A stretch of DNA of 64,000 nucleotides from NCBI GenBank assembly GCA_022071945.1, contig JAJVIN010000006.1, forward strand, positions 1 to 64,000, given 5' to 3'. The notes beneath the pieces were generated by a model. That model was not told where the DNA came from, did not search any database, and saw only the letters and a program-made list of their open reading frames with translations. Below, in pieces: positions 24,201-32,289 of the stretch; positions within the stretch are counted from its first letter, which is position 1, and each line of letters begins with the position of its first letter. The DNA is from Thermoanaerobaculia bacterium. GTDB taxonomy: Bacteria; Acidobacteriota; Thermoanaerobaculia; UBA5066. A program made the translations under genes and the position numbers.

Positions 24201-25541
24201 CACTGGCTGGAAGTCACGGCCGCGACGCGAGCACGCTTTGCCCCGGGAGTGGCTCTTTCGGCGGTGAAGGCGACCGGTACGGAGCCGGATCGGCTTCGGG
24301 CGCTCGGGACGGCGATTCTGGGGGTTTGCAGGGCCGAGAAGACCAACCGCGTGACGACGGTCGTCGTGAAGCAGGTCCTGGAATCGTGGGATGAAAGCCC
24401 GCCGGCGTTTCTCGGAGGCATCTGGGCACGGCTCTCGACCGCGGAACGGGCCGTTGCCGCTGCCCTGGGACACGTGGACCGAGGGGAGCACATGGCTCGT
24501 CCCGTGGGCGAGGTGATCACGGCGCTTCGAGAGGCGGGATTTCCCCTCGGTCCGATCGAAGCGGGCGCCATCATTCCGAGGCTCGTGGAAGCGGGAATCC
24601 TGGTCAGATGCGAGGACCGGATCATCTTCCGGAGCCGGGTCGTCGCGCGCTTCGTGGCGTTGCACAGGCCTCTCTCGGAGGAACGCTCCGCGGGGACCGA
24701 AGTGATCGGCCCCTACGAATTGCTGGATCAGATTGGAACGGGGGGAATGGGTGTCGTTCACCGGGCACGCCGTCTGGACAACCGGATGCTCGTGGCCCTG
24801 AAGGTGATCCACCAACACCTCCTCGCAACGCCCGACATGAAGCGCCGCTTTCTCAGGGAGGGTGAGATCGGGGTGCGCGTCAACCATCCGGGGGTGGTGA
24901 AGGTCATCGAGCGTGGTGTTGCCAATGGCCGGGCGTACATCGCGATGGAGTTCGTACCCGGTTCGACGATCCGGGCTCTGGTGGCCAGGCACGGTCCCTT
25001 TCCGGTCCACACGGCTGCCCGGATCGTCAGCGAGCTCTCCGGGGCGGTGGCCGCGCTCCACGCGGCGGGCATCGTGCATCGAGACATCAAGAGCGAGAAC
25101 GTGATCGTGTCCGGAGATGGAACGGCGAAGATCCTGGACTTCGGCCTGGCCCGGACGACCGAGACGACGCGGCACACCGAGGAAGGTCACGTTCTCGGCA
25201 CACCGGACGCGATGTCGCCGGAACAGGTTCGCGGCCTGACGCCGGGACCGCAAGCAGATGTGTGGGCGCTGGGAGTCGTGCTGTACGAGATGCTGACGGG
25301 CGTTTCCCCGTTCCTGCGGGAGACGACGGTGGCGACGATGACGGCGATCCTGGAGGAAGAGCCCGAACCGCTGTGGATTCACGGAGCGACATTTCCGGAA
25401 GCACTGGACTCGATCTTGGCCCGCGCTCTCGAGAAGGACGTCGCGAAGCGATGGCAATCGGCCTTCGAGCTTCAGAAGGCACTCGAGGGCCTGGCGCGAA
25501 CCGTCGCGCGGGCCGAAACCACGACCCAGAAGGCCCAGTAA
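21300..25541 (+). CDS. Propeller-TM-ATPase-Ser/Thr kinase sensor protein
   Basis: About 1,400 residues. The first 600 or so hold some eleven two-component-regulator propeller repeats (LWVGTRNGGLARFDG, VWVSTHAGTVRL, IWLGGDGAGLFRF, LWFGLVGALVRYD). A Y_Y_Y-like beta domain follows (WLGLPPGDYDLTIRAVD), then one transmembrane helix near 700 (ARIFLAIAALALGAVLPAAL), a STAND/AAA-like ATPase with Walker A LLGPPGIGKST near 785, and a C-terminal Hanks kinase (IGTGGMGVVHRA, HRDIKSEN near 1240, DFGLA, GTPDAMSPEQ). The propeller would be periplasmic and the kinase cytosolic. The first ATG is at 21363, but in-frame codons from 21300 encode a convincing signal peptide (RLRVLFCALMIGTLSPGQEALAQ without its first residue), so the real start is probably upstream at a non-ATG codon, CTG 21300 or ATC 21309. 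Confidence 0.85.
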   Translation: MTTIGPHRSGGARLRVLFCALMIGTLSPGQEALAQRLALARYDERDGLPQSQVQALAFDPAGFLWVGTRNGGLARFDGSTFRLASGLEGLSERRIDDLLTDKTGRLWVAARLLYVAHEGRFVPVFRETFHRLALAPDGTVWAAGESGLVSFRPQGKDLRARRVVADPVTAIAADSDTVWVGRVDRLERTDLRTGRLGLVFRGAGGVNSILPEGSDSVLCGTNDGVWRAYRNGGAVQLSVKLPHSRVDALLRDEKGRVWVSTHAGTVRLSARQDAADLSPQSGLPGSRIVTLLAGPGGEIWLGGDGAGLFRFAPSRFAVVGPEAGLAELIPLSIAEDRQGRLWISTPRGQIACLTEGRFRVWDASSGLPKTDRFRDLSVSRSGRLDATWARGLVTREPNSEVFRVLPAEPGMTVNGGIAHSGDETWLATSRGLKALRGDRFVSVLPPPLGDRPVDAIGQDGPERVLASIENTVYSIDCRSLALTLVAGPDRPLADDPPWHLVRDASNSVWIASMKGAVRVRAGQPAQVFSSKTGLPDDSVDAVVADVTGAVWITTDKGIVHIDQAGRILRVYSFSDGLPAREGVVRSVLRDSAGRLWFGLVGALVRYDPHADQGIRPPPSLAVESVTVADRARGQKETVVDVSVIDFADPRGTSISWILGPHETAFSQPRNTRFVRWLGLPPGDYDLTIRAVDRGGRPGPPARVSFAVPALWYETRTARIFLAIAALALGAVLPAALSASARITTTLQAHLRFRLRELLSPRYTEILDDPFLPGSPVVVPSHEEAIEEILGTIRRAWNQNAILCLLGPPGIGKSTVVQSLEAGAGSPGILALPIPPARPENAEQRGRFLEDVARVLVQRQLVGAEQAARITGGGGTGLSLTRGVAELSSLLLEGKTTVLLVEDDPGELEAEAVRARKKLASLILTAGPHISLLAVRDVEPSLLAAEEPDLARVANLIRLQPVPVERAAHWLEVTAATRARFAPGVALSAVKATGTEPDRLRALGTAILGVCRAEKTNRVTTVVVKQVLESWDESPPAFLGGIWARLSTAERAVAAALGHVDRGEHMARPVGEVITALREAGFPLGPIEAGAIIPRLVEAGILVRCEDRIIFRSRVVARFVALHRPLSEERSAGTEVIGPYELLDQIGTGGMGVVHRARRLDNRMLVALKVIHQHLLATPDMKRRFLREGEIGVRVNHPGVVKVIERGVANGRAYIAMEFVPGSTIRALVARHGPFPVHTAARIVSELSGAVAALHAAGIVHRDIKSENVIVSGDGTAKILDFGLARTTETTRHTEEGHVLGTPDAMSPEQVRGLTPGPQADVWALGVVLYEMLTGVSPFLRETTVATMTAILEEEPEPLWIHGATFPEALDSILARALEKDVAKRWQSAFELQKALEGLARTVARAETTTQKAQ

Positions 25542-25573
25542 CGGACAGGTCTTTCAAGATCTGGCCCAGAACG

Positions 25574-27601
25574 TCATAGCCGCTCCCTCGCCAGTGTCAG
25601 TCTGAGAGCGGCTTCGAGAAACGCTCCCGCGGCCCTCTCCTCGCCTTCGGACCCATCCCCCGTCCGGAGCCTTCCGACCGACATCGCCAGATCGCCGACC
25701 AGCCTTCCGCACTCCCTCAGCCCCGTCTCTTCGAGCCAGGCGGCGGATTCCGAGAGCCGTTCGACAAACGAAGCTGGGAGTTGCCGCATCCCCAGCTGGA
25801 CCACCTCTTCCAGAAGCGCCCAGCCCTGCTGGATCGCGCCCTCGACCGGTGACCGGCCCGAAGGGCCCGCCACGCCGCCCGTCACGGCGGAGGCTGCATC
25901 GCCCGTCTCGAAGTCCGGGACGACCAGCCTGTCCGCGACCACGGCGAGCGGCTCCAGGACCAGTCCTAGATGTGCGCGACGAAAGGCACCCGCGACGAAT
26001 CGAACCGCCCCGTGCGCGCCACCCAGCGCGGCCGCGAGGTGGTCCGTCGACAGCGGCACCACCGACCGGAACGGCTTCGCCAGGAGGCACTGCTCGCCCT
26101 CGAGATCGGTCAGGACCGCCTCTAGCTGCTGGGCGCCTGGCGAGAAGTACGCTCCCTGAGCGTCCCGGACGGGCAAGACGTGAACGTCCTCGGCAAGGAC
26201 CCTCGGGCGCAGGACCTTCGGAGGACGGCTCTTGAACAACTCCTCCAGGTGCGAGAGCGAACGGAGAAGCAAGGGCTCGGGCAAGCTCCCCCACTCGCCT
26301 TTCTGCGGCGTCACGGAAGTCATGCCACCCCGCGACTCGCCAAACACGAGACTCCTGTTCGCACGACGCTTCGCGACCCTCGTGACAACCAGCCCCTTCG
26401 CCAGCGAGCCTATCGAGACACCCGTCATCGCACGCTTGCCGCCGATCGCCGCGCCCTCGGGCAGGATCTCCTCCGGCTTGAAGTTCCACTCCTTCCGGAA
26501 GACGAGGACGGCACCTGAATCAGGGTCCGCGAAGAAGACCTCCACTTCACGACTCCGGCCGCTGCCGTCCACGTGCCCGCCGAGTCCGATGAGCTTGAGC
26601 TGGTCGAGCTTCGTCTCCAGCGCTTCTCCGGTCCCGAGGACGTGCCGTGAGGGCAAGGCCCCTCCGCCGCTGCCGCGCTGCCGCGCGACAAGTTCCGCTC
26701 CAAGCTCGACGATCGTTCCCGCCCGGTAACGGCTACTCCGCGTGCGATAGGCCTCGAGAGTCTCCTCGAGATCCTCGAGGGCCACATGGGGCCACGTGTA
26801 GCCGGCCTTCTCGAGATCCTCCCGGGCCATCGCGAACTTCTGCGCGAGGGCTCCGTGATAGCCAGAAACGCCATCGAGGAGGACGGCCCGCATCACGGAC
26901 AAGGCGCTTTCGAACGGGCCCAGCTCGACCTCGGCGTCATCACTGACGTGGACGTCCACGACGAGGCGCGCCGCATCGCGGTCGACCGTGTCGGCCTTGC
27001 GAAACGCCCAGACCGACAGCGCCACGTGCTCGCAGTCCGTTCGCCTCGCACAGTCACACTTGGCGTACGCGAGATCGTTCGGAACCAGGAACCGGACCGT
27101 ACACGCCGGAAGCATCGCGACAGGCGGCTGCCCATCGGCATTCCGCTGAACTTCAACCGTCGCTCCCCGGCGCGCAAGCTGGCGGGCGATTTCGATCATC
27201 TTCTTCCCGAGCCGCTCGATCAGCACCTCGTCGGTCAGATCGCCCGGACTCCACCGGACCGGCGCGACGGGGGACGGGCCTTCCGTCGCCGGGACGTCCT
27301 CCAGGAGGGACCCGGCCCGCGGCGCGGCCATCGCCCACTTCTGATAGGCGAGCACCGAGGCGACCCGGTGCCGGCACGCGCCGGAAGCGCCGCAGGAACA
27401 CTGCGCCTCCCTCAGAGCGACGCCAGGTGGGAGCTTGACCGTCACCCCGTCCTCGAAGACCGCGGTGACGACGGAGCCTGCGTCCTCCTCGATGGCGGGA
27501 CCTTTTCCCTGCTCGAGTTCGCGCTGCGCCCGCTTGACGAGGCCGAGGTTTGCCAGAGCGGCGATCGCCTCGGGGGTGAGCGCGAGGAGATCGGCCCTCA
27601 T
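25574..27601 (-). CDS. yehQ: SWIM zinc-finger protein, YehQ-like
   Basis: A 675-residue protein with two SWIM-type zinc motifs: C68-x-C70-x5-C76-x-H78 and C182-x-C184-x5-C190-x-H192. SWIM domains bind DNA or proteins. The remaining 470 residues have no recognised motif; they include a beta-rich stretch around 340-410 and helices at the end. E. coli YehQ is a SWIM protein of similar size (661 by memory) at the end of the same gene series. The ATG lies in the last unit of the 13-bp repeat and overlaps the stop of the last mini-ORF (ATGA). Last gene of the cassette and convergent with the propeller-kinase gene. Confidence 0.8.
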   Translation of the reverse strand: MRADLLALTPEAIAALANLGLVKRAQRELEQGKGPAIEEDAGSVVTAVFEDGVTVKLPPGVALREAQCSCGASGACRHRVASVLAYQKWAMAAPRAGSLLEDVPATEGPSPVAPVRWSPGDLTDEVLIERLGKKMIEIARQLARRGATVEVQRNADGQPPVAMLPACTVRFLVPNDLAYAKCDCARRTDCEHVALSVWAFRKADTVDRDAARLVVDVHVSDDAEVELGPFESALSVMRAVLLDGVSGYHGALAQKFAMAREDLEKAGYTWPHVALEDLEETLEAYRTRSSRYRAGTIVELGAELVARQRGSGGGALPSRHVLGTGEALETKLDQLKLIGLGGHVDGSGRSREVEVFFADPDSGAVLVFRKEWNFKPEEILPEGAAIGGKRAMTGVSIGSLAKGLVVTRVAKRRANRSLVFGESRGGMTSVTPQKGEWGSLPEPLLLRSLSHLEELFKSRPPKVLRPRVLAEDVHVLPVRDAQGAYFSPGAQQLEAVLTDLEGEQCLLAKPFRSVVPLSTDHLAAALGGAHGAVRFVAGAFRRAHLGLVLEPLAVVADRLVVPDFETGDAASAVTGGVAGPSGRSPVEGAIQQGWALLEEVVQLGMRQLPASFVERLSESAAWLEETGLRECGRLVGDLAMSVGRLRTGDGSEGEERAAGAFLEAALRLTLARERL

Positions 27602-27713
27602 CCGCGAACCTCATTCGCGGACCTCATCCGCGGACCTCATTCGCGGACCTCATCCGCGGACCTCATTCGCGGACCTCATCCGCGGACCTCATTCGCGGAC
27701 CTCATCCGCGAAC
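27597..27713 (-). repeat. Nine tandem 13-bp units forming a mini-ORF ladder
   Basis: Nine uninterrupted 13-bp units, read on the minus strand as alternating GTCCGCGGATGAG and GTCCGCGAATGAG (the outer two begin GTTCG), fill the whole space between yehP and yehQ. The TGA that ends yehP lies in the first unit and the ATG of yehQ in the last. In between, from each GGATGAG an ATG opens the nine-codon frame MRSANEVRG and ends at the TGA of the next such unit, where the following ATG overlaps it as ATGA. Four identical mini-ORFs thus link the two genes. There are no spacers, so it is not a CRISPR array. Confidence 0.95.
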
Positions 27714-28835
27714 CTTCTCCGCGATCCAGGCGGCGAGCTGCCCGGGCGTCATTGCCGCCACGCTGGCGCCAACGTTGACGAGCCGTCCGGCCATCTCGCG
27801 GTCGTAACTGGGGTTTGCCTCCTCGTCGAGCGCCGCCAACCCCAGGACCTTCGTCCCCTGCTCGCAGAGTGACTTCACGCGTTTGACGAGGAGTTCCGGT
27901 GAGGACCCTTCGTAGAAATCCGTGATCAGGACGACGATCGACCGGCGGGGGGCCTCGAGGAGATCCGTCGCATAGGCCACCGCCTTGCCGATATCCGTCC
28001 CGCCTCCGAGTTGTACCTTCATCAACAGTTCCACCGGGTCGGTCACATCCCGCGTGAGGTCGACGACCGCGGTGTCGAAGGCCACGAGGTGAGTCCGGAT
28101 GCCGGGCAGCCCCCACAGGCACGCCGCCGTCACGGCCGAGTGGATCACCGAGTTCACCATGCTGCCGCTCTGGTCCACGAGCAGAACCACTTGCCACTGC
28201 TCGGTGAAGCGCCGAGTGCGCGAGAAGAAGAAGGCCTTCTCGAGATAGAGCTTTCTCTCACCAGGAGACCAGTGAGCGAGATTCGACTTCAGAGTCTTGC
28301 GGAAATCGAGGTTCTTGGCGGCCTTCAGCGGCGATCGCCGCCGGCGGTCCAGCACACCGGAGAAGGTCTGCCTCACCTCGGTCGCGAGCTTCTCCATCAG
28401 CTCTCGGACGACTTCCGCCACGAGCTTTCGCGCCATTGCCAGGACGTCCGGGTTCATCAGGTGCTTCGTCCGCAGCACCGCCCCGAGAAGGACCTCGTTC
28501 GGCTTGATCCTCTCCAGAACTTGCGGGTTCGTCACGACCTCGTGAATGGCGTAACGCTCGACGGCGTCTTGCTCCAGCCGCTCGATCGTCTCCTTCGGGA
28601 AGAGCCTGTGGATCTGGTCGATCCAGTCGGGCACGGTGAGGGCGGATGGCCCGATGCCTCCGTGCCGGCCGCCGCGAATGTCCCGCCCCTGCAGTTCCTC
28701 GTCCCGGTCGTAGAGCCAGGAGAGCGCGGCGTCCATGGCGAGCGCATCGCCGTCCAGGCCGCAGCACGAGAGCGCCGACGCGGACGGGTTTCCCAGAACG
28801 AGCCTCCAGCGAGCAAGAGGCGGAAGATCCGTCAC
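27702..28835 (-). CDS. yehP: vWA-domain protein, YehP-like
   Basis: A 377-residue cytosolic protein with a C-terminal von Willebrand A domain carrying a complete MIDAS: D221-x-S223-x-S225 (DQSGSM), T280 (GGGTDIG) and D306 (ITDFYEG). The N-terminal 200 residues are helical. E. coli YehP has nearly the same length (378 by memory). MoxR ATPases typically act with vWA proteins as chaperones or metal-insertion machines, and the MoxR gene is two genes upstream. The GTG start overlaps the yehM stop (GTGA). The C-terminus, WIAEKVRG, ends on the same residues (VRG) as the mini-ORF peptide that follows, suggesting the repeat arose from this junction. Confidence 0.85.
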   Translation of the reverse strand: MTDLPPLARWRLVLGNPSASALSCCGLDGDALAMDAALSWLYDRDEELQGRDIRGGRHGGIGPSALTVPDWIDQIHRLFPKETIERLEQDAVERYAIHEVVTNPQVLERIKPNEVLLGAVLRTKHLMNPDVLAMARKLVAEVVRELMEKLATEVRQTFSGVLDRRRRSPLKAAKNLDFRKTLKSNLAHWSPGERKLYLEKAFFFSRTRRFTEQWQVVLLVDQSGSMVNSVIHSAVTAACLWGLPGIRTHLVAFDTAVVDLTRDVTDPVELLMKVQLGGGTDIGKAVAYATDLLEAPRRSIVVLITDFYEGSSPELLVKRVKSLCEQGTKVLGLAALDEEANPSYDREMAGRLVNVGASVAAMTPGQLAAWIAEKVRG

Positions 28836-31150
28836 GCTTTCACCGCCTCGAGGCCGTACTGCTTCATCAGCTTGTCGATCGAAAGCTCCAGCGCGGCGCC
28901 CTCCGCCACGACCTCGACGGGGACCTGCGTCCGGAGGAAGGCCCGAGCCTCGGAATCCGTCGCGGTGCCCTGGTGCATCTCGAGCACGGTCCGCGCGATC
29001 CCCTCGCGCTCCAGGGGCGGAAAGAAGGCGAACGCCATCCGGAGCGACGGGAGCGCGACCAGGAAGTCGTCGGGCCCCATCTCCGAGAGCGTGCCGTCAA
29101 TGGACTCGAGTAGCGAATTCGACCGGACCACCTCGTCGCGGGCCAGAATGAAGAGCCCGGACAGAAAGTCGCCGAGCGACGAAAAGCGGGCGACGCCCCG
29201 GAAGCCACCGAGGGCGTGGACCTCGGCCGCGCCGGTCGATTCGTATCCTCCCGTGCTCCAGAGGAAACCGATCGCGGCTCCCCTGATCGCCGGCGGCGCC
29301 TCGGCATCGACCGCCCGCCGCAGCATCACTCCGAATGCTCGCTCGGCCGGAGTGTCGATCCGCCCCTGACCGTACCGCACGAGATCACGGAGACTGGCAA
29401 CCGCCCGGATTTCGCCTTCCACCGCCGGGGCGGCCGGGCCCTGGAGCCCTTCCAGGAGCCACAACCCGCGCTCGAACGACCGCTCGAGGACGGCTCCGAT
29501 CATCGCGGAGCCCGTCATCTCGTAGAGATCACCGTGGCGCCAGAGGGAGAGCAGAGTCGATGAGGCCGAACCGAGATCGGCGAGAGACGTCTCTTTCTCG
29601 ACGCTCGCCACGACGAGATCCATGACCCGTGCGGAGAGGGCCTGGATTCCGGCGAACGCCGCCCGGCCCAAGATCTCCGCCAGAAGTGACGACTTCCCTT
29701 CCGCGGCGAGCAGGAGTTCCTCGAGCCGCGCGCGCGCGGCTTGCTCCAGCGTGGCGCCCCAGGAGGCAGCCTCGATCAGGGCCATCTCGGTCTCGAAGGT
29801 CCTCCTCAGGCTCCAGGTCTCCTTCAACTCGACGCCCGTCGCCGATTCGGAGCCCTTGGCCCGCTGCACCCCCGGGATCTCGAGGATCCTCAGCCGGTGG
29901 AGCACCCGGCTCTTCTCGCGCCCGAGCGGCTCCGTCAAATCCAGCGCGACCGCCCCTGGCTCGGAGGAGAGGGTGACGCCGCAACGCTCCAGTTCCGTCT
30001 CGACATCCGCCAGGAGTGGCGGACGCGGCGTGCCCGCCGCCAGACGGCCGTACTTCTCCCCGCTGAAAGCCGCCATGATCTCGACGAGCATCGGATCCGT
30101 CCGGGGCCGGAGGACCCCTCTGTACGTCCACGGGAGGGCGGCTTCCAGACCGTCCTTCACGAGTCCCGCGGCGAGACCGTCCAGCAGGTCCGAGCGGAGC
30201 ATGCAGGCGTGTCCACGGAGACGGACAAGGGCGCTCGCCAGAGAGAAGCAGGCGATCAGATCCGCCGCCGAGACGGGCTGCTTTCTCTCGCGGAGGCGCT
30301 TGACGGCTGTCTCGAAGAGCTTCTCGGGCGCGGCCTCTGGACCATGCGTCCAGACAGCGTCGTAGAACGCCGGTGAGGGCATTCCGGACTCGTACCCGGT
30401 GAAGCTGTCGAGCCGCTTCCAGGAATACGGGACGAGGTAGCTCCCGTGGCGAGCGCCGGCCTCCGGGCGAGGAGGGTCCGGAAAGGACGGCAAGGCAGGA
30501 TCCGGACGGGAGTTTCGCGAGAGGAAGGGCGCGTGGAATCCGCCACAGATGGCGACGACGTCGCCCCCGGACCGCTCCGCTTCCGCGAGCGCCCACGAGA
30601 GGCACCTCACCATGTAGTCCTCGCGGGGCTGGTCTCTCTCCGAGGCCTCCGCCTCTCCCCGCAGTGCCTCGAAGTAAGACTCGAGCCTGAGGGCGAGTTC
30701 TTCCAGGTCCATCGGCTGCTCGAAGAGGTGGTCCCAGAGCGAGTCGACGTCGGCGACTCCGAACTTCTGGCAGAGGAGACCGTCCAGGTCGCGCTTCTCA
30801 TCCCTGCGGTCGTGATAGCGGTTGCGAACGCCCTCGAAGGACTTCGTCCAGGCCGGAAGGTCCATGAACCTCACGTCCGCGCCACAGGCAACCCCCTCGT
30901 TCAATCCGACCCACTCGGGTGAGTAGCCGCACAGAGGCGTCCAGGATGCGTGCGAGTGGTCCTCGAACTGGTGGAACGTGAAGACGGCCAGCGGAGGTTC
31001 GTGTCCGAGCAGGAGTTCGTCGAGCCGGCCGTTCATATCGGACGGGCCCTCTATCAGGATGAAGCGCGGCTTCATCTGGCGGATCGTCTCCTTCACGAGC
31101 CGGGCGCACGCCGGACTGTGATGCCTCACCCCGATGACCTTCAGCGCCAA
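28832..31150 (-). CDS. yehM: DUF5682 protein, YehM-like
   Basis: A 772-residue cytosolic protein of DUF5682. The first 60 residues (VIGVRHHSPACARLVKETI and FILIEGPSDMN) recall the TraB/PrgY-ChaN type fold with its H-H-S and E-G-P motifs; WALAEAERSGGDVVAICGGFHAPFL is another conserved block. The C-terminal half is helical. Biochemical function is unknown. E. coli YehM is the counterpart (759 by memory). The start is TTG at 31150 with GAGG 8 nt upstream; it is 10 bp after the yehL stop. It overlaps yehP by 4 bp. Confidence 0.82.
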   Translation of the reverse strand: MALKVIGVRHHSPACARLVKETIRQMKPRFILIEGPSDMNGRLDELLLGHEPPLAVFTFHQFEDHSHASWTPLCGYSPEWVGLNEGVACGADVRFMDLPAWTKSFEGVRNRYHDRRDEKRDLDGLLCQKFGVADVDSLWDHLFEQPMDLEELALRLESYFEALRGEAEASERDQPREDYMVRCLSWALAEAERSGGDVVAICGGFHAPFLSRNSRPDPALPSFPDPPRPEAGARHGSYLVPYSWKRLDSFTGYESGMPSPAFYDAVWTHGPEAAPEKLFETAVKRLRERKQPVSAADLIACFSLASALVRLRGHACMLRSDLLDGLAAGLVKDGLEAALPWTYRGVLRPRTDPMLVEIMAAFSGEKYGRLAAGTPRPPLLADVETELERCGVTLSSEPGAVALDLTEPLGREKSRVLHRLRILEIPGVQRAKGSESATGVELKETWSLRRTFETEMALIEAASWGATLEQAARARLEELLLAAEGKSSLLAEILGRAAFAGIQALSARVMDLVVASVEKETSLADLGSASSTLLSLWRHGDLYEMTGSAMIGAVLERSFERGLWLLEGLQGPAAPAVEGEIRAVASLRDLVRYGQGRIDTPAERAFGVMLRRAVDAEAPPAIRGAAIGFLWSTGGYESTGAAEVHALGGFRGVARFSSLGDFLSGLFILARDEVVRSNSLLESIDGTLSEMGPDDFLVALPSLRMAFAFFPPLEREGIARTVLEMHQGTATDSEARAFLRTQVPVEVVAEGAALELSIDKLMKQYGLEAVKA

Positions 31151-31160
31151 CGGACGTCCC

Positions 31161-32279
31161 TCAGCCGGGCAGGAGGTGGCGGGCCTCGTAGTAGCGGCGC
31201 CAGTGGTCCTCTTTGCGCTTCGAGACCCGCTGCTCGAAGTAGCGCCTCAGTTTCTTCATGTCCTCCGCGCTGTCCTTGGCGGCGGTGCCCGCCAGGCACT
31301 CCACGATGTCCTCGGGTGTGCCCGGCTCACCCCGCATGAAATATCCACGGACCCCGACCGCATGAGAGACCGAGACCGCCTCGGCCGTCGACATGACGGC
31401 CGACAGTCGTTCCATGGCCTGGCCCTCGTGCGTCTCTCCGCTCCGCAACTCGCGGAAGGTCGTGACGAGGATCTCGAGGACCCTCGGATCGGGCGTCATG
31501 GGAACGCCCGAGCGGCTGAGAAGCCTCTCCGTCTCTTCCTTGACGAGGTCGAGTTCCACGCGGAAGTCGGGAATCGGGAAGATCGTCTCGAAGTTGAAGC
31601 GGCGTTTCAGCGCACTCGACATCTCGTTCACGCCGCGATCGCGAGTGTTGGCGGTCGCGATCACATTGAAGCCGTCCCGCGCGAAGAGCATGCCGAACTC
31701 GCCCTCGAGTTCGGGGACGGCCAGGACCCGGTCGGAAAGAACCGAGAGGAGAGAGTCCTGCACCTCCAGCGGGCACCGGGTGATCTCCTCGAAGCGGACG
31801 AGCTGGCCGAGACGCAGCCCCTGGTAGAGGGGAGCGGGCACGAGCGCACGGGGGGACGGCCCCTCCGCGACGAGGAGCGCATAGTTCCACGAGTACTTGA
31901 TCTGATCTTCCGTCGTCGACGCGCCGCCCTGGATCGTCAGCGTGGAGCATCCCGAGATCGCGGCGCAGAGCAACTCCGACAGCAAGGACTTCGCCGTCCC
32001 TGGCTCGCCGACGAGCATGAGGCCCCGGTTCGTCGCCAGAGTCACCATCGCGCGGTCCACGAGCGCCGGGTTGCCGACGAACTTCTTGCGGACACCCAGT
32101 CCCGGATCTCCCAGGATGAACGTCCGGACGCCTCCGAGGGTGAGCTTCCAGCCCGGCGGCCTCGGCCCCGAGTCGGCCTCCGTGAGGCGGGCGAGTTCCT
32201 CCGCGTAGAGGACCTCTGCGGGCGGACGCTGGACCGACGCGGGCTGCGACGGGGGAACGGGGGATTTCGCTTTCGCCAT
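31161..32279 (-). CDS. yehL: MoxR-family AAA+ ATPase, YehL-like
   Basis: A 372-residue AAA+ protein. Walker A is GEPGTAKS (91-98), the form seen in this branch with Ala for Gly before Lys; Walker B is LVRFEE (160-165); sensor 1 is VIATANTRDRG and the arginine finger region is EMSSALKRRFNFE. It has no transmembrane or vWA part. MoxR ATPases assemble as hexamers and remodel partner proteins, usually through a vWA protein, here YehP. Size agrees with E. coli YehL (384 by memory). A strong AAGGAG site precedes the ATG; the gap to yehI is 10 bp. Confidence 0.88.
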   Translation of the reverse strand: MAKAKSPVPPSQPASVQRPPAEVLYAEELARLTEADSGPRPPGWKLTLGGVRTFILGDPGLGVRKKFVGNPALVDRAMVTLATNRGLMLVGEPGTAKSLLSELLCAAISGCSTLTIQGGASTTEDQIKYSWNYALLVAEGPSPRALVPAPLYQGLRLGQLVRFEEITRCPLEVQDSLLSVLSDRVLAVPELEGEFGMLFARDGFNVIATANTRDRGVNEMSSALKRRFNFETIFPIPDFRVELDLVKEETERLLSRSGVPMTPDPRVLEILVTTFRELRSGETHEGQAMERLSAVMSTAEAVSVSHAVGVRGYFMRGEPGTPEDIVECLAGTAAKDSAEDMKKLRRYFEQRVSKRKEDHWRRYYEARHLLPG

Positions 32280-32289
32280 GAGATCTCCT

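Noticed and set aside
27597-27713. CRISPR array
   Set aside because: The repeats are contiguous 13-bp units with no spacers.
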